DNA of 64,000 bases from Biscogniauxia marginata (GCA_022695795.1 MU404121.1:4580-68579); one strand, 5' to 3'. Counted from the first letter of the stretch, positions 47,455 to 60,125 are shown. Notes: a model not told the origin generated them from the letters alone. A program made the numbers and translations.

Positions 47455-48276
47455 GATGCCGATGGTGTAGACAACGCTGACACATTTAAGCAATAGTAGC
47501 ACCTAAGGAGAGACGAGATGTCGCGGCATGGCTAGCGATTTATCAGGTGTATAGCAGTATTCCTGTTACGCAGTCTGCTCCAAGGTTGGTGTAAAACTTC
47601 ATTTCGGGAGAAAATGATTAGGTATTAACAATCACTAGTGTATTCTTATTTACCGGGAGGGGGCGCGTTGCTGGGGCTTCCGTTTCCTGCTGTTGATAAA
47701 TCCACCATAATAGAAATGCATACGTTAGGTACGCAAAGATGAGGAGGGGCGGTCGAGGGGGTGATGCGCTTCCGGCAGAGCAGCTTTGTCTTCTCATTTC
47801 TTTGCCGATTTTACACCACCTTTATAGGTACACGGAGCATCATGATTTTACCAGAGCAAGGGCAAACAATGAAGCTGGGAACTAAGGGAGTTTCGTTGAA
47901 GTACCTATGTAACCAAATTTGCACCACCCAATATTACAACGAAGGCGTTATCGGATCCATCAACTTTGAACTTGACATCGACGTCGACGTCGATGTCGAT
48001 GTCGGCCTCGACCCTGGCCCACGGTCAACCATTTACTTTGTATTTGGCTGTCTTTCGAGTTGAGATCCCTGTATATAGCAGATAATAGTGCCATAGAACA
48101 TCCCCTCTCACAGGTTGACGTGGATGGAAGCATAGAGTCGACAGTCGGTCGCGCCCATCTCTCCAATCTATCATCGTGCAAGATGCAACTAGCTAGCATT
48201 GTCAGGTGTCGCAATTCACTTTATTTCTCCCCCGTTTTGTTTGGTTTTCCGTCCAGTGGTGAATGAGCTTCATCCT
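47455..48276. other. Intergenic region with short tandem repeat
   Basis: Between the start of the ABC transporter gene and the 3' end of the PBDC1-like gene. Apart from the hexamer repeat listed separately, nothing recognisable was seen; open stretches across 47761-48266 are due to the repeat. Confidence 0.55.
47972..48006. repeat. GACGTC/GATGTC hexamer tandem repeat
   Basis: Around six units of GACGTC with C/T variants (ACATCGACGTCGACGTCGAT and onward). The unit is its own reverse complement, so the array is palindromic at each register. Confidence 0.85.
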
Positions 48277-48982
48277 CTACGATATCTTGGCAGCCTTCTC
48301 TGCTTGGGCCTTCTCGTAGATCCAGTCGTTTAGTCCAGCTCGGTTTCTCGCGATCTCAATAGCGTAGAACTGCATCCTAGGAACTACACAAAGAGGCAAG
48401 AGTCAGCGGATCCCAGGGCTCTTCGGAATTTCACGAGCGCGGGTCGACGGTACCGAAGATAGTCGTGTCACGTTCATATTCCGATTTGGGATCTGTCCGC
48501 AACATGGTGCCGAAATTGTAGTCGTCGATCTTTTTCTCGTACGCCATCATAAACTTGCGCCACTTCTCCTTTCCGGCCTTGCTCTTCATCTCGTTCTCGT
48601 CAATCGGCTTGGCGGGGTCGAACTCGGGGAAGTCTGTCTTTAGGTGCTCGTAGATGTCATCATCCATCCGCGTCAGCCGCAGCGAGGACCCTTTCACCTT
48701 CTCGAGGATGGCCCAGTACGTCTCCAGATGTTGCACGGCTAGAGAGAACAGGTCAGCTTCGAGGGGGTTCTACGATTGCGAGCGTGGCCTTGCCAACCTT
48801 TGACGGCGAACTGCTTCTCGACCTTTTCCGGATTGCATCAGATAGTCAGCTAACCAGATAAAGATGATCAGGTATTTTCCGAGATACCCCCCGGGCGAAT
48901 TCCTTACATCCTCCATGTTGTCTGCGTTCTCGGCGTCGAAGTTCTGCGGAACAGGCGCCGACATCTTCATTATCTCTTCCAT
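48277..48982 (-). CDS. PBDC1: PBDC1-type conserved protein (yeast YPL225W family)
   Basis: Four exons on the minus strand, 48908-48982, 48798-48822, 48454-48738 and 48277-48383, all in phase, give 163 residues. The second exon is only 25 nt. The conserved core is unmistakable: NADNMED, then VEKQFAVKAVQHLETYW across two joins, MKSKAGKEKWRKFMMAYEKK, DDYNFGTMLR, and the end FVPRMQFYAIEIARNRAGLN. The family (polysaccharide biosynthesis domain containing 1) is universal in eukaryotes despite its misleading name; it has been linked to chaperoning of the translation factor eEF1A. The ATG at 48982 has a CACC context. This looks like a housekeeping gene, marking the end of the accessory part. Confidence 0.9.
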
Positions 48983-51902
48983 GGTGAAATACGGGTTCTT
49001 CTTCTTCCTCTGACTATACGGTCTAAATTCTGTAGATACAAGGGGCCGTGAACAAGAGACAGAGCGAAGTGCCTAGGTGGTAGAGGGAGAGTCTGGTGAT
49101 GGTGTCGAATGATTGGTGTAATTCATAAAGAATTTGTGCCCCGCATTCGTTGAATCCAGCGTCATTTAGAGGGGCAATGTGTAGCTTCCTGTACGCGCCC
49201 ATCTTCAAGCCTTATGCAATATACTAGTAGCATGCTTCATGCATAATCCGGGGCTCCCTCCCCAAAACGGGGGACGGGCCGACGGGATCAGCACGTACCT
49301 AGCAACCTTGTATGGCGGGGATGTATGAAAGGTATCATGCACGCCACTTCACTGCATTGATTGGCTGAAACAAAACCTTCTACCAAGGTAGGATAAGGTA
49401 CATAATGTAACCGAAGATACCTCGCGTGGAAGGTCTATGTCAAGTCTACTACGGGCATATAAGTATATCTACCTACTACGTATATTAGCATGAGAAACCA
49501 CACAACACACTTATTCAAGAGAGTATTGTCAATTAGGTACCTACCTAGCCTACGTGTAATCAAGGCAATAGAATAAGTATAGTAATGTGCGTATCTCCCC
49601 CCTCTCCCCCTTGTCTCCCCCCCTGTGAAACAAATATGCACAGTTACGATCTTACTAGAGTACCTACCTAGACAGTCCCCTCCGTAGCAAAGTAATGTGG
49701 ACGGGAGACAATGATTTTACGGATAGATTAGTTAAACTGCTTTCAGTAGTAGTAGGTAGCACATGTAGTATTATAACCTTATTAGTTACCTACTTATACT
49801 CGTTGATACTCTAACTCCTACCTCTGCCAATGAGCCGGCATGCGCCAACGTCACGATTTTTACCTGTTTTGTCATCGTAGTGGCATTAGGCAAGTCAATA
49901 TAGGCGGTTTTGGCGAAAGATTGTAAGCTACGGAAATTTGACAGGTAGAAACATCTTGAGGTTAAGGCGCTGGTTGGTGTTAGTAATTCATCCGTAAGTG
50001 GCAGCTGAGAAGCTGTTAAAGATAAGAAATACTCTTCAATCGCAATGAGAGACTTTGGATCTAGGGGCCCGTTGTTGGCCGTATTAATAAATCAGCCACG
50101 CAGTTAAGGCCTTGTTTGCGGGGAATAGAGCTAGTTGAAATCCGGCAGTGAAAGGCGGCTAATAAAACTCGCTCGGCCGAGAAACATATACGTAGGTATC
50201 CTAGTGCTTGGGAAATGGCTGTGAGGACATACGGTAAATTCATCATTATGTTTGTCTTATTAAGCAACCGCGAGCAACCCTGGGCGCGTCCCGTATAAAT
50301 GTGGCTACACAGTATAGCGATGAATGAGTATCAGATACTTGTGACGTATATTAAAGGGCGTTTTTCGCTTATTACTTGCAGTAATATGAAACTTCTTGTT
50401 AGTTATGTTATTTACTGAAAGAATAGAGAGTCAAGGTGACATATAATTTTACACAGAAGAGCACATGATGTTATCTATACTGAGGCAAGAATGGTTAGTC
50501 GTAACACTTATGTAGGTAGGGGCCCTACCGCCAACTGGTTCTATGACAGACATTACAATACCAGCTTTGATACGGATGAAAATATGGGCATGGGGCACAT
50601 CAATTGTTGAAGTGGAGTTCAGCTCTCATCTATGTACATAGAGTAGGTAGTTACCCCAGCTGTAAGTTGCAAACAAGTCCTGATCAAACTTTGAAGACAA
50701 AATAAGAGACAAACGATTACTATTAAGAGATGAGTACTAAATATTCCTTAGTTTACTATTGACTACTTGACTTAGAACATACATAATCTCCCTCCCTGTC
50801 TCTCCCTTTCCCCCTTTGGTGTCTGAGGTAGACTCGTGTAGGAAAAATGATTGCAATAAGTCGAACCATGCCTAGACGTCGTACTGCTTCTCCCGGAAAT
50901 GTCGGTAATAACCCGATGATTGCAAAACACGAATAGCAAGGCGAGGACACAACCGGACGTAGCTCCTAGTGTATCCGCCGCCTGCCGGCCACGAGATTGC
51001 GGCTTATAGGTATGACAAATCCCCGCGATGGCAGCCTCAATACCTACACTACCTACCTAGTAAAGGAGGCAGCCGTCGTCAACTCCACCGGCTATTTGAC
51101 AAGGTCCAATGATCAAGCGCGTACGTGTACCCTATCAGGGACCCATCGTCTGGGAATAATCGGGAATGCCCATCATCAAATCAAGCTTTTTCTTGGCGTT
51201 ATGTTTGATGGGGGTGGAGGACTCCTAAATAGCGCTAGTAATGCGAATATTATTGGGCATTCAGTCGGTGAAAGGATCTGATTGACAGACCCGAGGCGGT
51301 GGTGTTGTACACAGGTATCGGGGGAGTTCGATAGAAAAGCCGGGGGTGCTGCTGTCCCAATCTTCGTTGTCTAAGACTGCGAACTATCCTTGCAGATGAT
51401 ACAGTATCTTCTAAGGACGAGGATCAGTGGCAGACAGTTCAATGTCATGCGGCTAGTATACGACGTATCCATCCATCTTCTCAAACGAACTCGGTGAAAG
51501 GATCCGGGGTCAAGATACCAGACAAAATTCCAACTTTGCTCCAACAAACTCGACCACGGTATGCGTGGCTAAGGAAAAAACAGGGCTGCCAATTTATCTC
51601 ACGTCCCTGATTTGCTTCTGCTACATACCAGGATAGGCCCGTGTCTTCAACGTAAAGGGGGAGAGAGAGAGAGAGACTTGAGATCCGGCGTTGGTGCTGA
51701 GGGGTGTTTGCATTTCCAAATCTCTAAGCGGGTCTCGACCCGTTTATAAAGTCACCATCCATCCTCCTCTTCCTGGGTGGACAATAGATTAACTTACAAT
51801 CAATAATTGATGATCTGTTTTTGAAATCGCAGCGTCTACGAGACATAAGGCTTGTGCCGCTTTTCCCGATCCAAGGACGGAGCCGATAAACATCGGGCCG
51901 GC
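48983..51902. other. 2.9-kb intergenic region, no gene seen
   Basis: Several short open stretches exist (for example 49435-49641 and 50997-51281), but none shows a domain, splice structure or conserved motif. TAGGTACCTACCTAG-like motifs occur near 49535-49550 and 49660-49672. A GA-dinucleotide run lies at 51661-51675. The right end is the promoter of the next transporter. Confidence 0.55.
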
Positions 51903-54289
51903 ATGTCGTCCTCTAGAGAAAGACGGAACGACCCAGCCGGATTTGGGAGGGCTAACTCTGACGAAGAGGCCATGTCGATTCGGCATGGTGGCTGTCTGGT
52001 AGAAAGCGTTCCAACACCCAGCGCCGACCTCAATGTGGCGGTGGAACCGGGGCCAGCGACTCGACATACTACACTTGAAAATGCATCACCCTTGGACGGC
52101 AATGCGACCATCGCATACCTTTATTTAACCTTTGACACATCCATCCCGGAGCCAGATACGGCGACGAGTTTGCCGCTTGACGATGAGGTCCTTCCCCCGC
52201 CTCCGGATCTCTCGCAGTACACTAACCCATTCACTTGGCCCAGAGCACGAAAGGATATGATGGTGTTTCTATCCTGCGTTGCCACCGGCCTCACCGCGTA
52301 TACGGCCGGGGCATACTCTCCGCCCGCATACTTGATAGCCACAGAGCTTAGCACAACTCATGAAGGAGCCTTGGCCGGAGTAACAACCTTTTGCATGGTC
52401 AGTAGTACCCCAACCTTGTGGCCTATCTGCCCCCATCTGCAGAGCCACCCTAGACAGCAGGGGCTATTTCCACGGCCCCTAAATATTGCCTAGTTATTTT
52501 CTTTCTTTGTATCACTCCGCTATCGTGGCTCTGCTCAATTCAGGGAAGTAGCGAAAGTCGCCTAGAGAGATTATCTCGACGCCTCGGGTGTTGTTGGGAT
52601 GTGTGCGATTTGCTGCTATTGGACCTGTTTTTTTTTTGTCTTTTTTTCACAAAAAAGAAAATAACGGGGGTGAGGGCAAGACAAGTAGCTTCAGGTGTCG
52701 CCTTCTTTGCTAAGATCATCTTGAACCATATCAGGCGCATCCATAACTAACTCGGAAATGCATAGGGATTCGCTCTTGCGCCCATGATTCTGGCACCATT
52801 TTCCGAAATAAACGGACGCTACCCTTGTTTTGCCATTGCCGGGATCGTCTTCACCGTCTTCCAAGCCGTCTGTGGACTAGTCACGAACCTCGCAGGCATG
52901 TTAATCGCCCGGTTCATCAACGGCGCGGGCGGGAGCGTCTTCAGTACTATGGTCGGCGGCGTGATAGCCGACCTATATGAGAAGGAGGATCGCAACACGC
53001 CCATGGCGCTCTTTAGCGGCTCCGTGCTGATCGGGACGGGCTTAGGCCCGCTCGTGAGCGCCGTCATAGTCCAAGCATGGGGAGACCAGGGCAAGAAATG
53101 GAAATGGGTCTTTTGGCACCAAGTCATCATGGACTTCTTCTTGATGGTCGCCATTGTGGTCTTGTTTCGAGAAAGTAGGGGCTGCGTGCTACTATCGAGG
53201 AAGGCTAAAGTATTGAATCAATGGTACGAGGAGCTGGAGAAGACGGGCCGGTTCGGTGTATGGATACCGAATGACGGCGAGAAGGCCGGACTTGTGTCTG
53301 AGTCGAGGCGGATTTCGATCGAGGAAAATTCCGACTCGGAGAAGCGCATATCAGAACCGATGACACGACCTCAAGGCGGTGCCGGGGATCTAAAGCTACA
53401 GCGCATCCGATGGTTAGTCAAAGAGGACGAGCAGAGGGGGACCATCAGCGATATGATCCGCGTGTCGCTATTTCGACCGTTCCACCTTCTCTTCACCGAA
53501 CCGATCGTGTTTTTCTTTTCCCTATGGGTGTCGTTTGCTTGGGCCGTCCTCTATTTGATGTTCGGGTCTGTTCCGCTCGTCTTCCAGCGGCAGTACAAAT
53601 TTAACACTGAGCAGTCCGGGTACGTTTTTGTGGCCATGATTATCGGGTCCATTCTCGCGACCGTCATAGGCATCTACCAGGAAAACATTCTCAAGCACCC
53701 GGGATGGCAAGATGAGTCTGGCAGTCCAGGAGACTCTGAGCTCGGCATATTGCGCGGCTTCGTCCGCCGGCGGTTACCAGTCGACTCACCCGAGGCGAGG
53801 CTATACCCTACATGCCTCACGTCGGTAATGCTACCCCTGGGACTCTACCTGTTCGGGTTCTCAGCCCAACCGTCCATCCACTGGATTGTTCCCGCGATCG
53901 CGGTCGGAATCTCGACCATGGGAATCTACTATGTATATCTAGCCGCATTCAACTATCTTGCTGATATATACCAGAGCTACGCGTCATCGTCACTAGCAGC
54001 CCAGTCTTTCTGCCGCAATGTACTCGGGGGCATATTCCCGCTCGTCACGGGGGCGCTGATCCAAAACCTGGGCGAGCGTGTGGCCGGAGGGCTGCTTGGT
54101 GGCATCGCTACCGTCTTGACTGTTGTGCCCTGGGTGCTGGTATTTTTCGGAGAGCGTATTCGGCGCCGAAGTTCATTCGCTATTGTGAGCAAGACCCCCT
54201 TTCTTAGTGATTGCTTCATACCTATTGCTAGTGGTGCGACTAACCTCTGCCAGTCTCTACAAGAAAAACAAACAAACGGTGGGACGTGA
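51903..54289 (+). CDS. MFS transporter, DHA1 (drug/polyamine) type
   Basis: Two exons, 51903-52397 and 52766-54289, give 672 residues. The ATG at 51903 (MSSSRERRND) is the first in frame. A hydrophilic N-terminus of about 110 residues precedes NPFTWPRARKDMMVFLSC, the usual entry to this subfamily. Marks include LAPMILAPFSEINGRYP, GAGGSVFSTMVGGVIADLY, NTPMALFSGSVLIGTGLGP and WKWVFWHQVIMDFF. A long cytoplasmic loop follows transmembrane segment 6. The 368-bp intron is unusually long for this window but its ends (GTCAGT..CATAG) restore the continuous motif FCMGFALAP. Likely a proton-driven exporter of small toxic compounds or polyamines. Confidence 0.9.
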
Positions 54290-55075
54290 CGGCTGTGCTG
54301 CCAAAGGGCATACACAAAACCTACGCCTCCGGCCTTGGCTCGTCACGACGCACCTGTTAGCCGGGAGCGTAGGTACCAAGTTTAGTAACTGGCATTTTTG
54401 CAAGTCTCCGCGCATCGTCATTGTCATCGTCATCATCATCATCAAGTAACTGTTTAAAGCATTCTACCTCCACTCAGGTAGTAATCTACTAGGAACAATA
54501 TAAACAATTGTTATTGATTGCTTTGCAGCAGAACGTCGAGGGCTGACGGCGTCTTCCAATAGATGCGTCTGCTCAGCAATACATGAAACGGTAACGTAGA
54601 GCACGCTTATCTCGAAGCCCACTGCGAGGCTTTCTTCCCCTTACTATTAATAGCGAGTATAACCTAAGTACCATCTAGCACCCTTTAATACAATACATCT
54701 CTATAAATACATCCTCCTCCAGCCCTCCAGATTGTTGTAGCGAACTGGGTGGCTAAACTAATATAATAAGAAAAGCTCTCTACAATGGTCTTTCAACAGG
54801 AAATTTATTCGTAAACCTACCGATACTTATTATATACCTAAGGTAAGTTTCTAGGTAGATAAGTAGATATAGATAGATATTGTAGGCGCAGTCTTCCAAG
54901 TTAACATTAAAATATGATAAAGCGCGACGAGTGAAGCGTTTAGATACAAAGAGAAATTCACCTCTAGCTACCTGACCCCCTGACCCGCCCTAACTGACGT
55001 GGAAAGATTTGATGCCCGCTCGACGTCTATCGCAGCTCACCATCTACCTTGCTGTACGACTTCGACAAATCCTCT
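54290..55075. other. Convergent intergenic region
   Basis: Between the ends of the DHA1 transporter and the 518-residue protein gene. Contains a CATCATCATC-type run near 54425-54445 and TAGATAGATA near 54855-54880. No gene seen. Confidence 0.55.
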
Positions 55076-56632
55076 CTACGTGGAGTTGCTGAACGATTTG
55101 AACAAGCTAGCTAGAGTCCCAAAGTTCGATGGGGATTTACTAGTACTAGTGTTGTTAGATTTCGGGTTATTCGGAACGTATGGTGGTGGCGGCTCTGTTT
55201 GGTCCGACGGGGAGGCGTACTGGCCATTCGGAGGGAGAAGATAGTCATACGATGATATTGGCGGGTCGTCGAACTGAGCAGCGAGATCGTACGGGACGAC
55301 CATCCGCTTAGGGCCGTTCGCTGTTACCATTGTCCTGTTGTTGGGCAGGATACTCTCGACCGAGACACGAGCGTTGTAGTCGAAGGTGGCCATGAGCACC
55401 CATGCGTTGATTCCTGTCATCTCGACACGCTGCTGGTACGGATGAACCCACTGCGACAAGTTGGTGAAGCCTGTAGTATGGTTGACCATTCCTTCGTAGA
55501 ACCAGTCACAAATGTTGTTGCACAGCTGCTTCACAGTCGCGAAGCAGCGCTCTCCCGAGGTAGCTTCTCCGAGAGGCATAGGGCTACACAACGTGTCCCA
55601 GCGCCGGGTTTTGTTCACATCGTAGCCGCCGCGATGAAGAAATCCCAGGAGAACTGACTGGATCCTCTGGATACGATCGTCTAATACGGGATGTCTGCCA
55701 TCCAAGCCCGCAGCCGGATTTCGGCGCGGATCTATAATGGTGAACCCAACGAGTCGGTCGTAAACATTTGGGGTCGCAGGATTAGCCTCAGCGTACCAGC
55801 AGACCGTGACATAATCCATTCCCCATTGATCCTCGACCCAGATCGGCCAGACGACCCATTGCTTCCTCTTGAGGTCTTCATAGAACCTATACCGTTGCCC
55901 AATGCTGTCCAGATACACTGCGAGCCCCATCTTCTCGTACATCTCATTGCGAGCCGCCTCGTCGGTGCCCCAGAGGGCAGGGCCATTGGGTGGCGGGATT
56001 ATTAGGCGCCGCCGCACCTCCTGCGGCAGACACTTCCAGATGTGATCGCAGGCAGTATCCATGGCACACAAGGAGATGGGGGCGTCGGCCGCGATCTGGA
56101 GAGTGCTCAGGCCATACATTGAGCGATAGCTGTGATTGACATATCTCGGGTACGGGACATCCCTCTTGCGCCGCTTGTTTTGGGGGACATGGTGGAACAA
56201 TCCGTCGTTCACGGTCCAGCCGGGCCCCATCCGCAGCTGGTAATCCTCCGGCGCGAGCGGCCGTTTCGCCGGGAGGGACTCGGTGGGGCCAAACACGTCC
56301 TTGGGTTTATCCCCTGAAGACTCAGGCTGGGTCGGATTGGTGTCGTTTGGGTTAGGATTGGTGTTGTTTGGGTTAGGATCGAGTGATTTGGCCAAATCAC
56401 CAAACATCTGGAGCACACCCGCGGCCTGCTTCTGAGCTTCCGCCTTTTCCTTCGCCTTGATATCTGTAATCTGGCCTGGGTTGCTCCCAGAGATATTTTG
56501 GACAAACAAGTTCTTCTCTGCGTTGATGAGTTGCTCGTGCATCTTCGCAACACCCTTTGCCAGAGCCTCAAACGCCTTCTCTACATCATCCTCCTTATTT
56601 TTATGCGAAGACTTACTCACGCCCCCAGCCAT
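55076..56632 (-). CDS. Conserved-looking hypothetical protein, 518 residues
   Basis: A single long exon, which is unlikely by chance at this length. I do not recognise the family. The N-terminal 90 residues are charged and helical (DDVEKAFEALAKGVAKMHEQ). Then comes a low-complexity repeat of NPN[N/D]TN units at about 92-105 and a basic NKRRKR patch at about 154-159. The middle (about 185-390) looks like a folded domain rich in Trp and Cys (MDTACDHIWKCLPQEVRRRL, KQWVVWPIWVEDQWGMDYVT, SGERCFATVKQLCNNICDWF). The C-terminus is proline/serine-rich (TEPPPPYVPNNP). No signal peptide or membrane segment. The W-rich core followed by a late Cys faintly recalls Ulp1-type proteases, but the His/Asp order could not be confirmed. 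Confidence 0.7.
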   Translation of the reverse strand: MAGGVSKSSHKNKEDDVEKAFEALAKGVAKMHEQLINAEKNLFVQNISGSNPGQITDIKAKEKAEAQKQAAGVLQMFGDLAKSLDPNPNNTNPNPNDTNPTQPESSGDKPKDVFGPTESLPAKRPLAPEDYQLRMGPGWTVNDGLFHHVPQNKRRKRDVPYPRYVNHSYRSMYGLSTLQIAADAPISLCAMDTACDHIWKCLPQEVRRRLIIPPPNGPALWGTDEAARNEMYEKMGLAVYLDSIGQRYRFYEDLKRKQWVVWPIWVEDQWGMDYVTVCWYAEANPATPNVYDRLVGFTIIDPRRNPAAGLDGRHPVLDDRIQRIQSVLLGFLHRGGYDVNKTRRWDTLCSPMPLGEATSGERCFATVKQLCNNICDWFYEGMVNHTTGFTNLSQWVHPYQQRVEMTGINAWVLMATFDYNARVSVESILPNNRTMVTANGPKRMVVPYDLAAQFDDPPISSYDYLLPPNGQYASPSDQTEPPPPYVPNNPKSNNTSTSKSPSNFGTLASLFKSFSNST

Positions 56633-57230
56633 CTTGCCCGGTTTCGATCTAACCTAAAATGAAACTTATTGCAGCACAGGGTAAATATCGACGATGAAAA
56701 TGAGGGCCTATTGGCGTCAACTTGTTCGGCAATTCGTTGAGCTTTTTTGGCACACGGTATATAAACTAGTATGGAATGTGTTGAGCTTTAAATGCGACGT
56801 AGAATGGAGACAGGCCCATATGAGACATATATTCCTGTGGCGCAACATCAATGGCGTGCTTAATCCGGTTTCAGACTACTCATCTTTGTTCGATGATGGC
56901 GGAGGTCATCAATAGCTCACGACTTATATTGATTGCTCTTTATGTGTGGCACCGGCTGCAAATATTGCCTGGACAACAAAAGATTGATATAGAGCCGTGG
57001 CCGCTTTCATCAATTACCTGGTAGAGATGTTGAAGCACAGCCCGGCACGTAATGAAGTAACTATCGGTTGTGTTAGAACCTAACAGACTATTCTGACTCT
57101 CTATATTTCGCCTCAGGACAAGAATCATTGTTTAAGATTGATTCGCTGTCGGGACATAATATAGGCCCTGTAAGCCTATGCAATTCTTCAGCGCCACCAT
57201 AGCCTTATGAACCACCAGTTTCCTACTCGG
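56633..57230. other. Intergenic region, no gene seen
   Basis: Promoter side of the hypothetical gene and 3' flank of the transporter gene. Open stretches at 56694-56915 and 56940-57128 show no motif. Confidence 0.55.
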
Positions 57231-58873
57231 TTAAGTAACCCCTAAGCTGAGGTAGCGTCCATGTGTAAACCCTATCTCTCGGGGATGACTAGCCGGTAAA
57301 GATGTTTCTTCATCATAATTCTGAGGTTCAGCCTGCCGTATAGTTCCTTCATCGCCTCCATTATTTGCATGCGTACTGGGCACCTGGGGGTGTTCGGCGA
57401 GCGTGTATTTGTCTAACCAGGACACAACCAATACCATACCAAGCATAATAGCAACAACCACGACCATAGCTACCGAACCCTTCCTCCAGTATGGAGCATC
57501 TGACGCTGGATACAGCACAACACCCCAAAAGGTGTACAGGCACGTAGACGTTGCATTCATAGTGTACAGGATGATAGCGCGAACTGCGTCATCACCACCA
57601 CGCTGACAGATGATGTTGGCCCAGCCATAGGATACCGGGTTGACTATATACGAGGTTCCTGCCAAATAAAACGCAAAGAATATCCCAGCAAAAGGTAGAT
57701 TTGGGATTAAAAGAAGGATCGCGGAAATAAGCTGCAACACCGAGACCAGGATTGCCATTGGGACCCGTCGGCCGGTAGCGTCAATATGAACTGCGGCCAA
57801 AAAGTTCGACACGATGCCGACTGCTTGAATGCCCAGTGGGTAAGTGTTGATTTCGGCCTGGCCGAAGCGGGCCTCGTGAAACTTGAGCCACAAAAGGAAT
57901 AGATTCTGGAGGCAGAAGGCCTCGAGCGCGCCGCTTATTACGGCAAAGAAGCAGAGGACGTATAACGCGGGAGATGCGAAGGTTCTCTTGGCCAGAGACC
58001 ACGGGCTGATATCATGTCCGTCATCCTTCTTCGGCGGGAGGCGCGACAGAGACAGCTCGCGTTCGACCTTATTGAGCCATCGTGCGTTCGTCGCCTCGGG
58101 CACATCGGGAAAGTAAAAGAACCCCATGATCGCTATTGGGCAGGTGATAATCCCGTTCAGGAGAAACAACCATCGCCAACCTTGTAGTCCCGAAAGATTA
58201 TGCATCCCTTGGTGGATCGCTGTCATCATAACGCCAGCAAACATAGAACCGGCCTGTCCCGAGGCCGTGAAGATAGCGGTGCGCTTAGCAATCTCGCGTG
58301 GCTTATACCAACTGCCGATGATATAGATTGTGCCGCAATACGTGCTAGCCTCGGCCAGGCCCTGGAAGAAGCGTACGATGCATAGTTGCACATACGTCTG
58401 GCAGGCTGCGGTGGCCATAGTCAAGGCGGCCCATAGGAGGACCATGGATGGAAGCCAAACTCGAGGGGCGACCTTTTGCAGCACAATGCCATGTGGGATC
58501 TGGCCGATTACGGATCCGGCCGTGAACATGGCCAGGATGACGTTATAATCAGCGCCGCCGATGTCGAGGTCTTCCCTGAGCCCCGCGACATAAGCATTAG
58601 CAAATGTTGCTCGATCGAGGTAGTTGAAGAAGTAGCTAGTGCAACAGTAGGTAAGAATGAAGAAATCTGCCAAAGCCTCACTCGCACGGTTAGTAATTTA
58701 CCTACTGAAAACCTAATGGCAGGTAGGTAGGGATGACTGAGACGACACTCGAAATTGGTCAGCTCACCTAGTTTCTGTACCAGCCGTCTCTCCTCTTTGC
58801 TCTTAGCCTCATCTCCGAGGAAAAATTTCCCTACACGACGAGCGAGGAGCCCTTCTCCAGCAGAAGCAGCCAT
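57231..58873 (-). CDS. MFS transporter, allantoate permease/anion:cation symporter type
   Basis: Two exons on the minus strand, 58768-58873 and 57231-58666, give 513 residues. The join restores RRLVQKLDFFILTYCC, and the next residues NYLDRATFANAYVAGLREDL are the classical first-loop motif of the Dal5-like family. Others are GQIPHGIVLQKVAPRVWLPS, RFFQGLAEASTYCGTIYIIG and GWRWLFLLNGIITCPIAI. About twelve membrane segments are visible. These permeases import organic anions such as allantoate, vitamins, or carboxylates. I start at MAASAGEG (58873); an in-frame ATG at 58957 would extend the N-terminus by 28 residues. No lesion seen. Confidence 0.9.
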
Positions 58874-60125
58874 TATCCCTTTTCTTTGACTCAGAGTTCT
58901 CCTTAACGGCTGACAAGAAAAAAACGGTGCCGACTGTGTAGGAGCAGGATCTTCCATGCCATTAGGACTACCACAGGTATCGAGGGGAGTATGGAGTATA
59001 TAGATGCCCTGGTATACGATTTAGTACGTTGGAAGCTCCTCAGAGCCAAGCACAGATAGGAGCTATTACATGCTATCCTAATGGTTAGCAGTCCTCTTAT
59101 AGAGGCTCCTGATAGGCTCGCGATCCAGGGATTGTCGAACATCTACAGACCTGTGGCCATCAAGGTGTCTATCTGTACATCTAGTCTGCCCCTTGCTCCC
59201 CACCCCGTCTTGATCTCTCCTAACGATGCTAGTATACCTATTAGAGTCTAGGTAGCCCCCGGTGGATAATTCTCTCTTCGTGTGGAACATGTTGGAGGTT
59301 CTGGTGAACCACAGGTAAATTCCATCTTATGATATTATGATGGTGTAAGGGGTTTCAACTTCCCCCTCGAGGTATACTTATACCCAGGCCTACCAGGAGC
59401 ACAGCTTAGGGGCTCCTATAGAATAGAAGGTATTTTTAATCAACATTCGCAATATGGTGATGATCTAAGCTACCAGGGTACTGGGTGGTTCGTATAGAGC
59501 CGACTAATAAAATAATTTACAGTCTGTTAGCGCAAATCACAACCGTACATACAAGAGACAAATTTGTATGCGGGTAACCTAGTAAGGTTATACCTATAGT
59601 GGACCCACCTGGGTTGCCTAATATACAGTACAAATGTATTGAGTACATTGTAAGTACACTTATTATACATACAACTATAATAGATACTTGTCCCAGCTCA
59701 CTGTTCCCCTCTAGCTAGTGCTCTTTTCCCCCTCCTTAAATTTTTTTTTTCGGGGGGTGGGGGAGGAGAAGTTAAGATAGGTTACATACATGCTTATGTA
59801 GGTACCTACGTATCTGTATGCAATTATCCGGGTTGTTTCCTCTATATAGTTCAGCCCTGGCCTCAAACTGGAGACCCGCCTTATCTAGTCAGGTGGACGA
59901 ACCTAGACGCCTACTCAATTATACATAATAATGGCCTAAAAGGCGGTTAGGTACCTAGGTACTTACTAAAACTAAATGTACCTACTACCTGCACTAAATT
60001 TCTATTCTGCTCGCACCGGCGCGATCATGAAATAAGATTGAAAATATGTATAATGGCCAATTGAGCAACCGAGCGACCATCACTACCATCGCCAACCCGG
60101 CCGGACGACATGAGTGGAAGCCAGT
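58874..60125. other. Intergenic region rich in TAGGTACCTA motifs
   Basis: No gene supported. A T-run followed by a G-run (near 59739-59763) and several TAGGTACCTACGTA / TAGGTACCTAGGTA palindromes (near 59795-59812 and 59949-59962) are present. The right end is the COX10 promoter. Confidence 0.6.

Noticed and set aside
47761..48063. 100-codon open frame with a repeated Asp-Val tract
   Set aside because: It is created by the GACGTC/GATGTC hexamer repeat and lacks any other coding feature.
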